DNA of 41,159 bases from Porphyromonadaceae bacterium UBA4262 (lineage in GTDB: Bacteria > Bacteroidota > Bacteroidia > Bacteroidales > Muribaculaceae), in contig DGWI01000057.1 of the NCBI GenBank assembly GCA_002396085.1, positions 2,282-43,440 of the forward strand, written 5' to 3'. Made by a program: the position numbers and the translations under genes. Positions 15,959 to 23,701 of the stretch are shown piece after piece; position 1 is the stretch's first letter, and the number at the start of each line of letters is the position of its first letter. Below the pieces are notes generated by a model. The model was not told the DNA's origin. It worked only from the letters and a program-made list of their open reading frames with translations, and did not search any database.

Positions 15959-15994
15959 GGCGGTGATTCTTGATAATAGGTGCATTGACAAGAG

Positions 15995-18064
15995 ATGGAT
16001 ATCAAACTGCCCGAAAATATTGACCTCGATAACCCTGAGTTCCAGAATGTGTGGAATCTGATTCAGCACACCCACCAGTCGGTATTCTTGACTGGCAAGG
16101 CGGGCACGGGCAAGAGCACATTCTTGAAGTATATCTGTGCCAACACACACAAGAAGTATGTCGTGCTGGCACCTACGGGCATTGCTGCAGTCAATGTGGG
16201 AGGGCAGACACTCCACTCGTTCTTCAAGATACCATTTCGCCCACTGTTGGCCGATGACCCCGACTTTGCCCCACGCCAGATACGCAAGACCCTGCGATAT
16301 ACCAAGGAGAAAGTCAAACTCATCCAGCAACTCGACCTCATCATCATCGATGAGATTTCGATGGTGAGGGCCGACATCATCGACTTTGTCGACAAGGTGT
16401 TGCGCAATTATTCGGGAAACATGCGTGAGCCATTTGGCGGCAAGCAACTGCTCTTTGTGGGCGATATCTTTCAACTAGAGCCTGTGGTCACACGCGATAT
16501 GCGACAAATCTTGCAGCGCGATTACAACCAGTTCTTTTTCTTCAATGCCCGGGTGTTCAACGACTTGGGGCTGGTGCCCATTGAGTTGCGCAAAATCTAT
16601 CGGCAGAGCGATAGTGACTTTGTGCAACTGCTTGACCGCGTCCGTGTCAGTCATGCCACCAAGGCCGATATCATGTGCCTGAACATGAGGTGCAACCCTA
16701 ATTACAGCGACGAGGGCTTCAGCATCACACTGGCTACCCGTCGCGACACGGTCAACAGCATCAACGATGACCACATGGCAGCACTCAAGACACCCGAGTT
16801 TGTCTACGAGGGCGAGATAGAGGGCAACTTCCCCGAGAATGATTTGCCCACATCGTTGCAACTCACACTCAAGGTTGGTGCCCAGGTCATCTTCATTCGC
16901 AACGACAAGGAGGGACGATGGGTCAATGGCACCATCGGGCAAGTGCATGAGTTGACCGAGCGGATGATACAAATTGTCCTTGAGGATGGTGTCATCCATG
17001 AGATAGAACCAGAGGTGTGGGAGAACATCCAGTACTCCTACGATGAGAAGAAGAAAGCTGTGGTCGAGAATGTCCTCGGTTCGTTCAAGCAGTTTCCTGT
17101 CAAGCCTGCATGGGCACTAACTGTACACAAGAGCCAGGGGTTGACGTTCAACAATGTGGTCATCGACTTTGCTGGTGGAGCCTTCACTAGCGGACAAACA
17201 TACGTGGCACTATCGCGATGCACTTCGCTCGAAGGCATCACGTTGCTCAAGCCCTTGACCGAGCGTGACATCATTGTCAACACGGCCGTAGTCGACTTTA
17301 GCCGGCGTTTCAACGACCAGCGGGCCATCGATGATGCCATGAATCTCGAGAAGGCACGGCAACTCTATGTCCGGGCCAACCATGCCTTCGAACACCAGCA
17401 ATGGCGCGACTGTGTCGAGTGTTTTGCGCAGGCTTCAGCCATTAACAACCAGATCCAGAACCCTGTCGTCCAGCGCCTCATTGCCACCAAGTTTGCCAGT
17501 TTCAACCGGCTGGTCAAGCAGGTTAAGACACTGCAAGAGGCGGTCGATGCCCAGCATAAGTTGCTCAAGGAACTGGCGCAGGAATACGCCGCCATGGGCG
17601 ACCAGTCGCAGGGCTTCGGTTCGCTTGTGGGTGAGGACGCGGTGCCCTACGGCGAGGCAGCACCACTCGATGATATTGCTATCAAGACCGCTCTGGCCAA
17701 CTATGACAAGGCGCTGCGCATCGATCACGAGTGCATTCAGGCCATGCTGGGCAAGGCGCGTCTCATGGCCGCTATCGACCAGACCGACCGGGCCGTCGAG
17801 GGCTACAACCATGCACTGGCACTCGACAAGAATTGCTTTGATGCGCACATGGGGTTGGCACACATTCACCTTGACCGCAAGCACACACCCGAGGCCATCA
17901 AGGCCCTCAAGCGCGCTTGCAAGGCCGACAAAACCCGTCCCGAGCCGCACGATCAGCTCGCCCACATCTACGACCGCATTGGCCTCGATGACCTGGCCGA
18001 CGAGCAGCGCGAACATGCCCGCCGCCTGCGCCAACCCAAAAAGAGGCGCAAAACGCAAAAATAA
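15995..18064 (+). CDS. PIF1-like SF1B helicase with C-terminal TPR-like region
   Basis: Predicted ATP-dependent 5'-3' DNA helicase of 689 aa. Walker A is GKAGTGKST (34-42), PTGIAAVNVGG (about 60-70) is motif Ia, and Walker B is IIIDEIS (116-122). FVGDIFQLEPV and ELRKIYRQ follow, and the late SF1 motif ALTVHKSQGLTFNNVVID lies near residue 375, ahead of YVALSRC. After about residue 450 the sequence changes to helical repeats with TPR-like spacing (ALANYDKALRIDHECIQAML, AVEGYNHALALDKNCFDAHM), ending in a basic KKRRKTQK tail. Such tails usually mediate protein contacts; no partner is evident. ATG 15995 was chosen for its match to MDIKLPENIDLDNPEFQ. It probably acts in replication, recombination or G-quadruplex processing. 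Confidence 0.88.
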   Translation: MDIKLPENIDLDNPEFQNVWNLIQHTHQSVFLTGKAGTGKSTFLKYICANTHKKYVVLAPTGIAAVNVGGQTLHSFFKIPFRPLLADDPDFAPRQIRKTLRYTKEKVKLIQQLDLIIIDEISMVRADIIDFVDKVLRNYSGNMREPFGGKQLLFVGDIFQLEPVVTRDMRQILQRDYNQFFFFNARVFNDLGLVPIELRKIYRQSDSDFVQLLDRVRVSHATKADIMCLNMRCNPNYSDEGFSITLATRRDTVNSINDDHMAALKTPEFVYEGEIEGNFPENDLPTSLQLTLKVGAQVIFIRNDKEGRWVNGTIGQVHELTERMIQIVLEDGVIHEIEPEVWENIQYSYDEKKKAVVENVLGSFKQFPVKPAWALTVHKSQGLTFNNVVIDFAGGAFTSGQTYVALSRCTSLEGITLLKPLTERDIIVNTAVVDFSRRFNDQRAIDDAMNLEKARQLYVRANHAFEHQQWRDCVECFAQASAINNQIQNPVVQRLIATKFASFNRLVKQVKTLQEAVDAQHKLLKELAQEYAAMGDQSQGFGSLVGEDAVPYGEAAPLDDIAIKTALANYDKALRIDHECIQAMLGKARLMAAIDQTDRAVEGYNHALALDKNCFDAHMGLAHIHLDRKHTPEAIKALKRACKADKTRPEPHDQLAHIYDRIGLDDLADEQREHARRLRQPKKRRKTQK

Positions 18065-18078
18065 CGGCAATCGATTAG

Positions 18079-18113
18079 CCGAAAACTGAAAACTAAAACC
18101 ATAAACCGGAAAC
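18079..18113. repeat. CCGAAAACTG-type degenerate repeat
   Basis: GCCGAAAACTGAAAACTAAAACC-like units fill the gap between the helicase stop and the next promoter. It is the same family as 2672-2757. Confidence 0.55.
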
Positions 18114-18119
18114 TTTTTG

Positions 18120-18127
18120 TACCTTTG
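18120..18127 (+). promoter_or_regulatory. -7 box next to the Omp85-type start codon
   Basis: TACCTTTG, then CGGCC, then the ATG at 18133. This is the third case in the window in which the predicted transcription start falls at or beside the start codon. Confidence 0.65.
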
Positions 18128-18132
18128 CGGCC

Positions 18133-19260
18133 ATGTTTCGCATTTTTGTGACATACCTGTTGCTCATGCTGGGGCTTGTGGCTGTGGCCGAGCCGGCCGA
18201 TTCGGTGCGTCGGGGTGGATTCTTCCAGAAGATTAAGGATTATCTCAGTCTAGATAATGATACTGCTACATCAAATCCTAAACGGTTTAGTATCAGTTTC
18301 TTGGGCGGGCCTAGTTATGCCAACGACTCGCGTTTCAACCTCGGCGTGGCTGGTGTGGCGCAATATCGCCTCAATGGTTGTGACACCATTCAACCCAGCA
18401 ATGCTACCATCACGGGTAACGTCACTACAGCAGGGTTCTGGAAATTAGGGGTCGAGGGCACCATGTTCTTCCCCAAGGAGAGCAAGCGATTCAACTATGA
18501 AATGGAAGTTGAGTATGCTCCTCGCAACTTCTGGGGAATAGGTTATGACCGGGCTGATAGTGACCGCAAGACACAGTTGCACCAACACAGCTACAAAGTC
18601 AAGGGTGAGTTTCTCTTTCGCTTGGCCGAGGATTTCTATCTGGGACCGATGTTGCAGTGGGACTATGCTAACAGCGGTGATGTCGAGGATGAGGAACTTC
18701 TTGATGGTCAGGATCATGTGGTGCGTAACTATGGATTCGGCCTGACGCTGCAGTACGATAGCCGTGATCTCATGACCAATGCTTATAGTGGCGTGTATGT
18801 CTATCTCAATCAGATGTTTCGACCCAAATTCCTGTGGAATCGCTATGCCTTTTCAACCACCGAGTTTGAGGCATGTTATTATCACAAGGCTTGGCGAGAT
18901 GCCATCATTGCTGGCCAAGTCACCGCGTTGTTCAACTTGGGCAATCCGTCATGGGCTATGATGGCGCTTCTGGGCGACAGCGATATCATGCGAGGCTATT
19001 ATCATGGTCGTTATCGCGACAAGCACATGGTCACTGCACAGGTCGAGTTGCGACAGTATGTCTACCGTCGTTTTGGCTTCGTCGTGTGGGGTGGGGCAGG
19101 CAGTGTGTTCCATGATAGCGACTCATTCCGCAACTGGTTGCCCAACTATGGCTTAGGCTTGCGTTGGGAGTTCCGTCGTCGTGTCAACATTCGCCTTGAC
19201 TACGGCTTTGGCAAGCGGGGCCAATCGGGCTTCATGTTCAACATCAACGAAGCCTTCTAA
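18133..19260 (+). CDS. BamA/TamA (Omp85)-type outer-membrane barrel without POTRA domains
   Basis: Predicted outer-membrane protein of 375 aa, about the size of an Omp85 barrel alone. A signal peptide (MFRIFVTYLLLMLGLVAVAEP) is followed by a short linker (RRGGFFQKIKDYLSLDNDT) and then alternating beta strands. The most diagnostic segment is near residues 286-299, GDSDIMRGYYHGRYRDKHM, which matches the RGY/RGF...GRYRD signature of the conserved barrel loop. The protein ends in FMFNINEAF, with a terminal Phe. No POTRA repeats precede the barrel, so it is not the essential BamA. Such short paralogues are common in Bacteroidetes and their clients are unknown. The ATG is set by the -7 box five bases upstream. 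Confidence 0.85.
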   Translation: MFRIFVTYLLLMLGLVAVAEPADSVRRGGFFQKIKDYLSLDNDTATSNPKRFSISFLGGPSYANDSRFNLGVAGVAQYRLNGCDTIQPSNATITGNVTTAGFWKLGVEGTMFFPKESKRFNYEMEVEYAPRNFWGIGYDRADSDRKTQLHQHSYKVKGEFLFRLAEDFYLGPMLQWDYANSGDVEDEELLDGQDHVVRNYGFGLTLQYDSRDLMTNAYSGVYVYLNQMFRPKFLWNRYAFSTTEFEACYYHKAWRDAIIAGQVTALFNLGNPSWAMMALLGDSDIMRGYYHGRYRDKHMVTAQVELRQYVYRRFGFVVWGGAGSVFHDSDSFRNWLPNYGLGLRWEFRRRVNIRLDYGFGKRGQSGFMFNINEAF

Positions 19261-19270
19261 TCTATTGTAT

Positions 19271-19313
19271 TTCTAGTTTTCTAGATATTCTAGAAGTTCT
19301 AGATAGTCTAGAC
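19271..19313. repeat. CTAGA/TTCTAG tandem repeat
   Basis: About six overlapping CTAGA or TCTAG units fill the 62-base gap before the phosphoethanolamine-transferase-like gene. It is partly self-complementary, like the tract at 11160-11197. Confidence 0.65.
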
Positions 19314-19322
19314 GAATTAATT

Positions 19323-21020
19323 ATGCATTTGTTCAAAAACCAACATATACTCTTCTGGATTTTCTTGGGCATGCTCATCTTGCCCAACCTGTTCATGTTT
19401 TTCACCGAGTCGACCGGTACACTCACTCGTGTAGTCAACATCCTGTTGCCATTGGCAGCCTACTGGATGGCGATGACCCTCAAGGCTAAGCCCGGTCACA
19501 TGTTCTGGTGGCTCTTTTTCTTCGACTTCTTGGCGGCATTCCAGATTGTTCTGCTCTACCTCTTCGGCGAGTCGCCCATTGCCGTCGACATGTTCCTCAA
19601 TGTCATCACCACCAATCCCACCGAGGTCAACGAGTTGCTCTCGCAGTTGCTGCCGTCGGTTATCTTTGTCATTGTGGTTTATGGCACTGGCATTGGCTTG
19701 AGCATTGTCTCGATTCGCAATCGGGCCAAGTTGCGCGAGGGATTCCGCCACAACCAGCGCATCCTCAGTGGGGCATTGCTGATTGTCTCATTGATTCTAT
19801 TGGGTGTCAATTGCTTTAAGGATAACCGCTTCCGCATCCAGGACGATATCTTTCCCATCAATGGCTGCTATAACTTTGCACTCGCTTTCGAGCGGGCCTA
19901 TCAGTCGGCCAACTATGTCAACACATCGGCTGGCTTCAAGCACGATGCAGTCTTGACCCGCAGCGACTCGGTCCCCGAGGTATATGTCCTGGTTATCGGC
20001 GAGACACTTTTTGCCGACCACATGGCACTTTATGGCTACGACCGTCCCACCACGCCACATCTGCAGGGCGACTCCATTGCCCGGTCGCTGGTGCGCTACC
20101 GCGATGCCATCACCATGAGCAACACCACCCACAAGAGTGTGCCTCTGTTGCTGACACCCGTCGCCAGTCAAGCCCATTACGACAGCCTCTACCGTGAGCG
20201 CGGTCTCATCAGTGCCTTTGAGGAGGCTGGTTTCAAGAGTTCGTTCTACAGCAATCAGCGGCGCAACGGCTCGTTCATCGACTTCCTGGGCTGCGAGGCA
20301 CAGGATGTCCACTTCATCAAGGACAGCCTGCCACTCTCTGCCAACCCCTATGACGAGCAATTGGTAACTTTGCTACAGCGGCGGCTCAAGGCACAGCCCA
20401 CGCAGCCTCTGCTCATCGTCCTGCACTGCTACGGCTCGCACTTTGAGTACCGTGATCGCTATCCAGCCGATCACCAGGTGTTCGGCGACACCGACTTCCC
20501 TACAGCCGAAAAACAATACCGCCAGCAGTTGGTCAACGCCTACGACAACACCGTCGCATACGCCGACTTTGTGCTCTCGCGCGTCATGACCGTGTTGCAG
20601 GCCAGTGGCCGACCCGCTGTGATGCTCTTCACCAGCGATCACGGCGAGGACATCTTCGACGACAGTCGCGGACGCTTCCTCCATGCCTCGCCCATACCCA
20701 CCTACTATCAGTTGCGAGTTCCCTTCATCGCTTGGGCTACTGATGCTTGGCGGCAGGCACACGCTGCGCAGTGGCAGACGCTCGTCGCCCATGCCGAGCA
20801 GCCCATCTCGACCAACATGGTGATGTATCACACCCTGCTCGACCTGGCAGGCATCCGCTCGCGGCTGTTGAAACCCGAATTGGCACTGGGCAACGCAGCC
20901 TTCCAGCCCGCACAGCGCCTCTATGTCAACGACCACAACGAGTTCCGCACCCTCGACAACTGCGGCCTCAAGCCCCTCGACATCGACCAGTTCGCCAAGC
21001 ATAACCTGAGGTATCCCTGA
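19323..21020 (+). CDS. Lipid A phosphoethanolamine transferase-like sulfatase-fold protein
   Basis: Inner-membrane enzyme of 565 aa with the EptA layout: about five N-terminal transmembrane helices (residues 8-165), then a periplasmic alkaline-phosphatase-fold domain. Metal and substrate motifs visible are VIGETLFADHMALYGYDRPTTPHL (GET at 226-228), AITMSNTTHKSVPLLLTPVA with the probable Thr nucleophile near 268-269, SSFYSNQ, LHCYGSHFEYRDRYP and TSDHGED. In most EptA proteins GET is followed by Ser/Ala and Arg; here it is GETLFADH, so the donor contact may differ. The likely role is modifying lipid A or another envelope lipid with phosphoethanolamine, which in related enzymes lowers sensitivity to cationic peptides. 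The acceptor cannot be told from sequence. Confidence 0.85.
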   Translation: MHLFKNQHILFWIFLGMLILPNLFMFFTESTGTLTRVVNILLPLAAYWMAMTLKAKPGHMFWWLFFFDFLAAFQIVLLYLFGESPIAVDMFLNVITTNPTEVNELLSQLLPSVIFVIVVYGTGIGLSIVSIRNRAKLREGFRHNQRILSGALLIVSLILLGVNCFKDNRFRIQDDIFPINGCYNFALAFERAYQSANYVNTSAGFKHDAVLTRSDSVPEVYVLVIGETLFADHMALYGYDRPTTPHLQGDSIARSLVRYRDAITMSNTTHKSVPLLLTPVASQAHYDSLYRERGLISAFEEAGFKSSFYSNQRRNGSFIDFLGCEAQDVHFIKDSLPLSANPYDEQLVTLLQRRLKAQPTQPLLIVLHCYGSHFEYRDRYPADHQVFGDTDFPTAEKQYRQQLVNAYDNTVAYADFVLSRVMTVLQASGRPAVMLFTSDHGEDIFDDSRGRFLHASPIPTYYQLRVPFIAWATDAWRQAHAAQWQTLVAHAEQPISTNMVMYHTLLDLAGIRSRLLKPELALGNAAFQPAQRLYVNDHNEFRTLDNCGLKPLDIDQFAKHNLRYP

Positions 21021-21239
21021 TTTTTTCTTCAGTTTGTCATGCAACGTTTTCGCAAATCGGTTGTCTTGTTTGACATGAACGCTAGTGGCGACATGACCAG
21101 TGTGTGACATGGCGCTTACTGCATCAAGTATGTGCAAGTACTGCGTGAGGTGCCGTTACTGACCGACGTTCCTGATGCCCCTTCATGTGATACCCCAGAT
21201 ATTTCACAACCTGTCATCATGCGGGTGGTTGCGCATCTG

Positions 21240-21476
21240 CTACTTCTTCCAGGCGTTGACCACTTCGCCGATATACATGGTGTGGACACCTGCAGGGAAA
21301 TTCGAGTACATCTGCTTGGGTACATCGTCCTTGAAATATTGCGGATCAAAGGGTGCTGCGTACATCGTTCGGCATTCAAGCACCACATCAGCCTCGACAT
21401 AATAGGGGGTGCCGTTCTCGGTGTAGGCCGTATGCAGTTTCAGCGCCTTGGCCTTGTCGCCGTCACGAACCGCATA
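21240..21476 (-). pseudogene. C-terminal fragment of a flavin reductase-family protein
   Basis: The reverse strand encodes about 78 residues ending in HTMYIGEVVNAWKK and a stop at 21240-21242. ENGTPYYVEADVVLECRTMY and FDPQYFKDDVPKQMY read as the C-terminal part of the FMN-binding split-barrel flavin reductase family. Upstream of about 21476 the frame remains open but the sequence turns into the complement of another gene fragment, so the N-terminal half, the flavin-binding core and the start codon are missing. The 219 bases between the previous stop and this fragment show nothing recognisable. Family assignment is from pattern memory only. Confidence 0.6.
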
Positions 21477-21824
21477 TCCACGTTCTACAACCAGCAGAAC
21501 GAGAAGGAGTATGAGGTCGAGACTTCCGGCTTGACCGTGGAGCAAGCCAAGTGGATTGAGCAGCTGTTCTACAGCCATGACGTGCATATGGCTACCAAGC
21601 GTGATGACTTCGGCGAGGAGACCTACGGCTCCTATAATCCCACCTATATGCCGCAGGTGCTGATCACCGACTTCACCTGCGAGATCCACGACCGGGACGG
21701 CGAACTCAACACGGTCAAGTTCACCTATCAGTATGCAGACAGGAGAACCTACCTGCAAACTGATTATCTCTCCGTGGACCACGACAGGATATTCACGCAA
21801 CAATACAATCCCACCTACAACTAA
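21474..21824 (+). pseudogene. 3' fragment of a phage- or ICE-type gene
   Basis: About 116 codons with no start codon of their own: the sequence begins near ISTFYNQQNEKEYEVE and ends YNPTYN-stop. It contains SGLTVEQAKWIEQLFYSHDV and QVLITDFTCEIHDRDGELN. I recognise the style as a protein carried by Bacteroides prophages or integrated elements, but cannot name the function. It is joined head-on to the flavin reductase fragment near 21475, so it is probably the truncated end of an integrated element. Confidence 0.5.
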
Positions 21825-21829
21825 CGACT

Positions 21830-22129
21830 ATGGCTCACAGCATTCATATCACCACACTACGCAAGATGCTTAAGGCCGGCGACCCCGTCGACATCAAATT
21901 ATGGACGAAATCAGGTGAAATCCAGGAATGGCGGAACTGCATGCCGCTCCGCTACAATTTCTACAAGGGTACCCAGCAGTTCAAGCTGCTCAATTCTGGG
22001 CAAATTCGCCAGGCAAGAATTTGCTGCATTTTCTCTATCAATAATCTTGAAATTTTTTATAAAGAAATTGCTACCATTTGCAACTTTTTATACCTCTTGT
22101 TGCGTCTAATGACAAAACAAGAAGTATAA
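21830..22129 (+). pseudogene. Small phage/ICE-associated protein, 3' end lost
   Basis: ATG at 21830, five bases after the upstream fragment's stop, so the two were probably once in one operon. The first 70 or so residues (MAHSIHITTLRKMLKAGDPV, then KSGEIQEWRNC, YKGTQQFKLLNSGQIRQARI, CCIF) look like a conserved small protein of Bacteroidales mobile elements. After SINNLEIF (about 22050) the DNA becomes AT-rich and the frame simply runs on to 22129 through what appears to be the promoter region of the next gene, so the natural stop seems lost. Function unknown. Confidence 0.5.
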
Positions 22130-22146
22130 CAAAAAAATTTCAAGAC

Positions 22147-22485
22147 ATGAAGAAAGTTTCTATTATTGCAGTTTGCATTGCCTTGTTCCTCGCTGTTTGT
22201 TACGCAACAAGTGGGCATCTTCACTTGCCCGGTCATGGCAATGTTGAGAAACAGAACCTCCAAGAAGTTGTTGTAAACTATGTGACTTCAACGCTCACCA
22301 ATGGTGAGTCGGTTGAGTTTGTCAGCAGTTACGGCAACGACTATTACAAAGAGAATGGTGATGTCCGGTTCTCAACAAATGTGGTCTATAACGTCATGGC
22401 CCCTGACGGTTCAAAAGAAAAACGTACTGCCCATGTGATCTGCAACGAGGATAGGGACAAAATATACGAGTGGAAAGACATCTAA
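22147..22485 (+). CDS. Small secreted protein, unknown function
   Basis: A 112-residue product from ATG 22147, with an N-terminal hydrophobic signal (MKKVSIIAVCIALFLAVCYA). The mature part is polar (LQEVVVNYVTSTLTNGESVE, FVSSYGNDYYKENGD). A Cys lies in the signal region, but LAVC does not fit the lipobox well, so lipoprotein status is doubtful. The frame is open upstream to 22078, but those residues do not look like real protein, so the ATG at 22147 is preferred. It is not recognised as a known family. It sits at the edge of the mobile-element scar. Confidence 0.6.
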   Translation: MKKVSIIAVCIALFLAVCYATSGHLHLPGHGNVEKQNLQEVVVNYVTSTLTNGESVEFVSSYGNDYYKENGDVRFSTNVVYNVMAPDGSKEKRTAHVICNEDRDKIYEWKDI

Positions 22486-22509
22486 GTCTTGTCTTTTAGA
22501 CAACGGAGC

Positions 22510-22555
22510 TAACTCCATAATTTTGCGGTGAGAAAATCGCAGAATTATGGAGTTA
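22510..22555. repeat. 18-bp inverted repeat overlapping a -7 box and a start codon
   Basis: TAACTCCATAATTTTGCG (22510-22527) pairs with CGCAGAATTATGGAGTTA (22538-22555) with one mismatch and a 10-base centre. The left arm contains TAATTTTG (22518-22525), a -7-like box; the right arm contains the ATG at 22546. This arrangement is operator-like. Confidence 0.65.
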
Positions 22556-22689
22556 AATTTTAATAGTGTAGAAATGTCACGCGAGCCGAGAGCAGAGGCA
22601 CGCTCGCTTGACTATGCCGAGGCGAAGCTGACATTCAACTCCGTTGAGACCATTCCCGGCTTGAACGCCTCGGCGGTGTTTCCCAGTTG
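22546..22689 (+). CDS. Possible 47-residue ORF, unknown
   Basis: Begins MELNFNSVEMSREPRAEARS, contains LTFNSVETIP, so the peptide FNSVE occurs twice. It ends in TGA at 22687-22689. It could be a small protein or the remains of a longer gene. Support is only the plausible -7 box 20 bases upstream and the open frame. The rest of the 461-bp gap 22486-22946 shows no other gene or RNA. Confidence 0.25.
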
Positions 22690-22946
22690 AGTCGGGAAAG
22701 GTGTTCTTCAGTTCGACTAAGTTTACAGCATGAGTCAGTGCGCCAAGGGTAGTGTGCGAATAGATATGCTTTTTTTGATGGTCTTGGTGTTAGAAATCTA
22801 CCCCCCAGTCCCTCGCTTAAGAACCAAGAATCAAATCTCAAGCCTTCTGTTCTTAAAACTATTGTTCCCATGTTCTTATGTCTTAAAAAGGGCAGCCAGT
22901 TCGCATCGCCTGATGATAACGCGGTACACCGCCACATCCCCATCGA

Positions 22947-23651
22947 TCACTCCGTGAACTCGATGATGCAACTTGTCTCTGACTCTCGGGCCAGAGCGAT
23001 GATGATGCCGTTGTCTATGTGATAGATGGTGGGGGTGAGGATGTCGTACAATTTGGCTGGCACGCGGTACTCCATCCGCAAGTCACCAGCCTCGAAGTCC
23101 TCGGGCAGCAGTTCCATCGCCATGCGTACATAGTTGGCATTGTTGAGGTGTTTGTTATAGTCGATGTCGGCTCTCAGCACCTTGATGGGTTCAAGTGTCA
23201 TGCCACCTTCTTTGGGCAGAATGATGCGGCGGTCGCGGTAGTTCATCTCCAACTTCGGCTCGATGGTCAGCGATGCCATCGTGTCATCGTCAATGCGTGT
23301 GAGTTTGCCGTTGCACTTGTCCACAAACGCCCCCATGCTCCATGTCCGGTAGCAAGGCTTGCCGGCAGCATCGTAGATAAAGGTGTTCCTGAATCCAAAC
23401 ATCGGCTTGGTGTCGTAGACCGAGGTCGTCACGGTCAATTCTTCTTTATACTCAGGTATTCTCATGATTTCCACTTGGCGCGAGACGAGCAACTGTGTCA
23501 TCTCGTGATCCGTGAAATACTGTTTGACTACAGGCTCTGAGTCTATCCACATCTCCGAGCAGTCTTGCATCATCTGTAGTGCCGGGTAGAGTTTCAGCCG
23601 TCCCTCGCTGTCGCAGGCACTCGTTGTTACTTTATACTTTAAACTGTACAT
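22947..23651 (-). CDS. Acyl-ACP thioesterase
   Basis: Hydrolyses acyl-acyl carrier protein to release free fatty acids; double hot-dog fold of the FatA/FatB-like bacterial family (234 aa, normal length). Visible hallmarks are MYSLKYKVTTSACDSEGRLK with LYPALQMMQDCSE in the first hot-dog, RTWSMGAFVDKCNGKLTRID in the centre, and RADIDYNKHLNNANYVRMAM in the second. The last carries the conserved Asn and His of the active site (about 173-190). The gene lies 50 bases downstream of the MATE exporter gene on the same strand and is probably co-transcribed, although a 17-bp palindrome (23676-23692) sits between them. Confidence 0.9.
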   Translation of the reverse strand: MYSLKYKVTTSACDSEGRLKLYPALQMMQDCSEMWIDSEPVVKQYFTDHEMTQLLVSRQVEIMRIPEYKEELTVTTSVYDTKPMFGFRNTFIYDAAGKPCYRTWSMGAFVDKCNGKLTRIDDDTMASLTIEPKLEMNYRDRRIILPKEGGMTLEPIKVLRADIDYNKHLNNANYVRMAMELLPEDFEAGDLRMEYRVPAKLYDILTPTIYHIDNGIIIALARESETSCIIEFTE

Positions 23652-23675
23652 ATCTTCTATATAAAAAACTCAACT

Positions 23676-23692
23676 GGTTAGTGTCACTAACC
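23676..23692. repeat. 17-bp palindrome between the MATE and thioesterase genes
   Basis: GGTTAGTG, a central T, then CACTAACC: perfect dyad with no loop, so more likely a protein-binding site than an RNA hairpin. It lies about 25 bases upstream of the thioesterase ATG. Confidence 0.5.
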
Positions 23693-23701
23693 TCTTCATG
23701 G

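Noticed and set aside
21132..21461. 5' part of the forward ORF 21132-21824 as genuine coding sequence
   Set aside because: This part is the complement of the flavin reductase fragment. Only the portion after about 21474 reads like protein on the forward strand.
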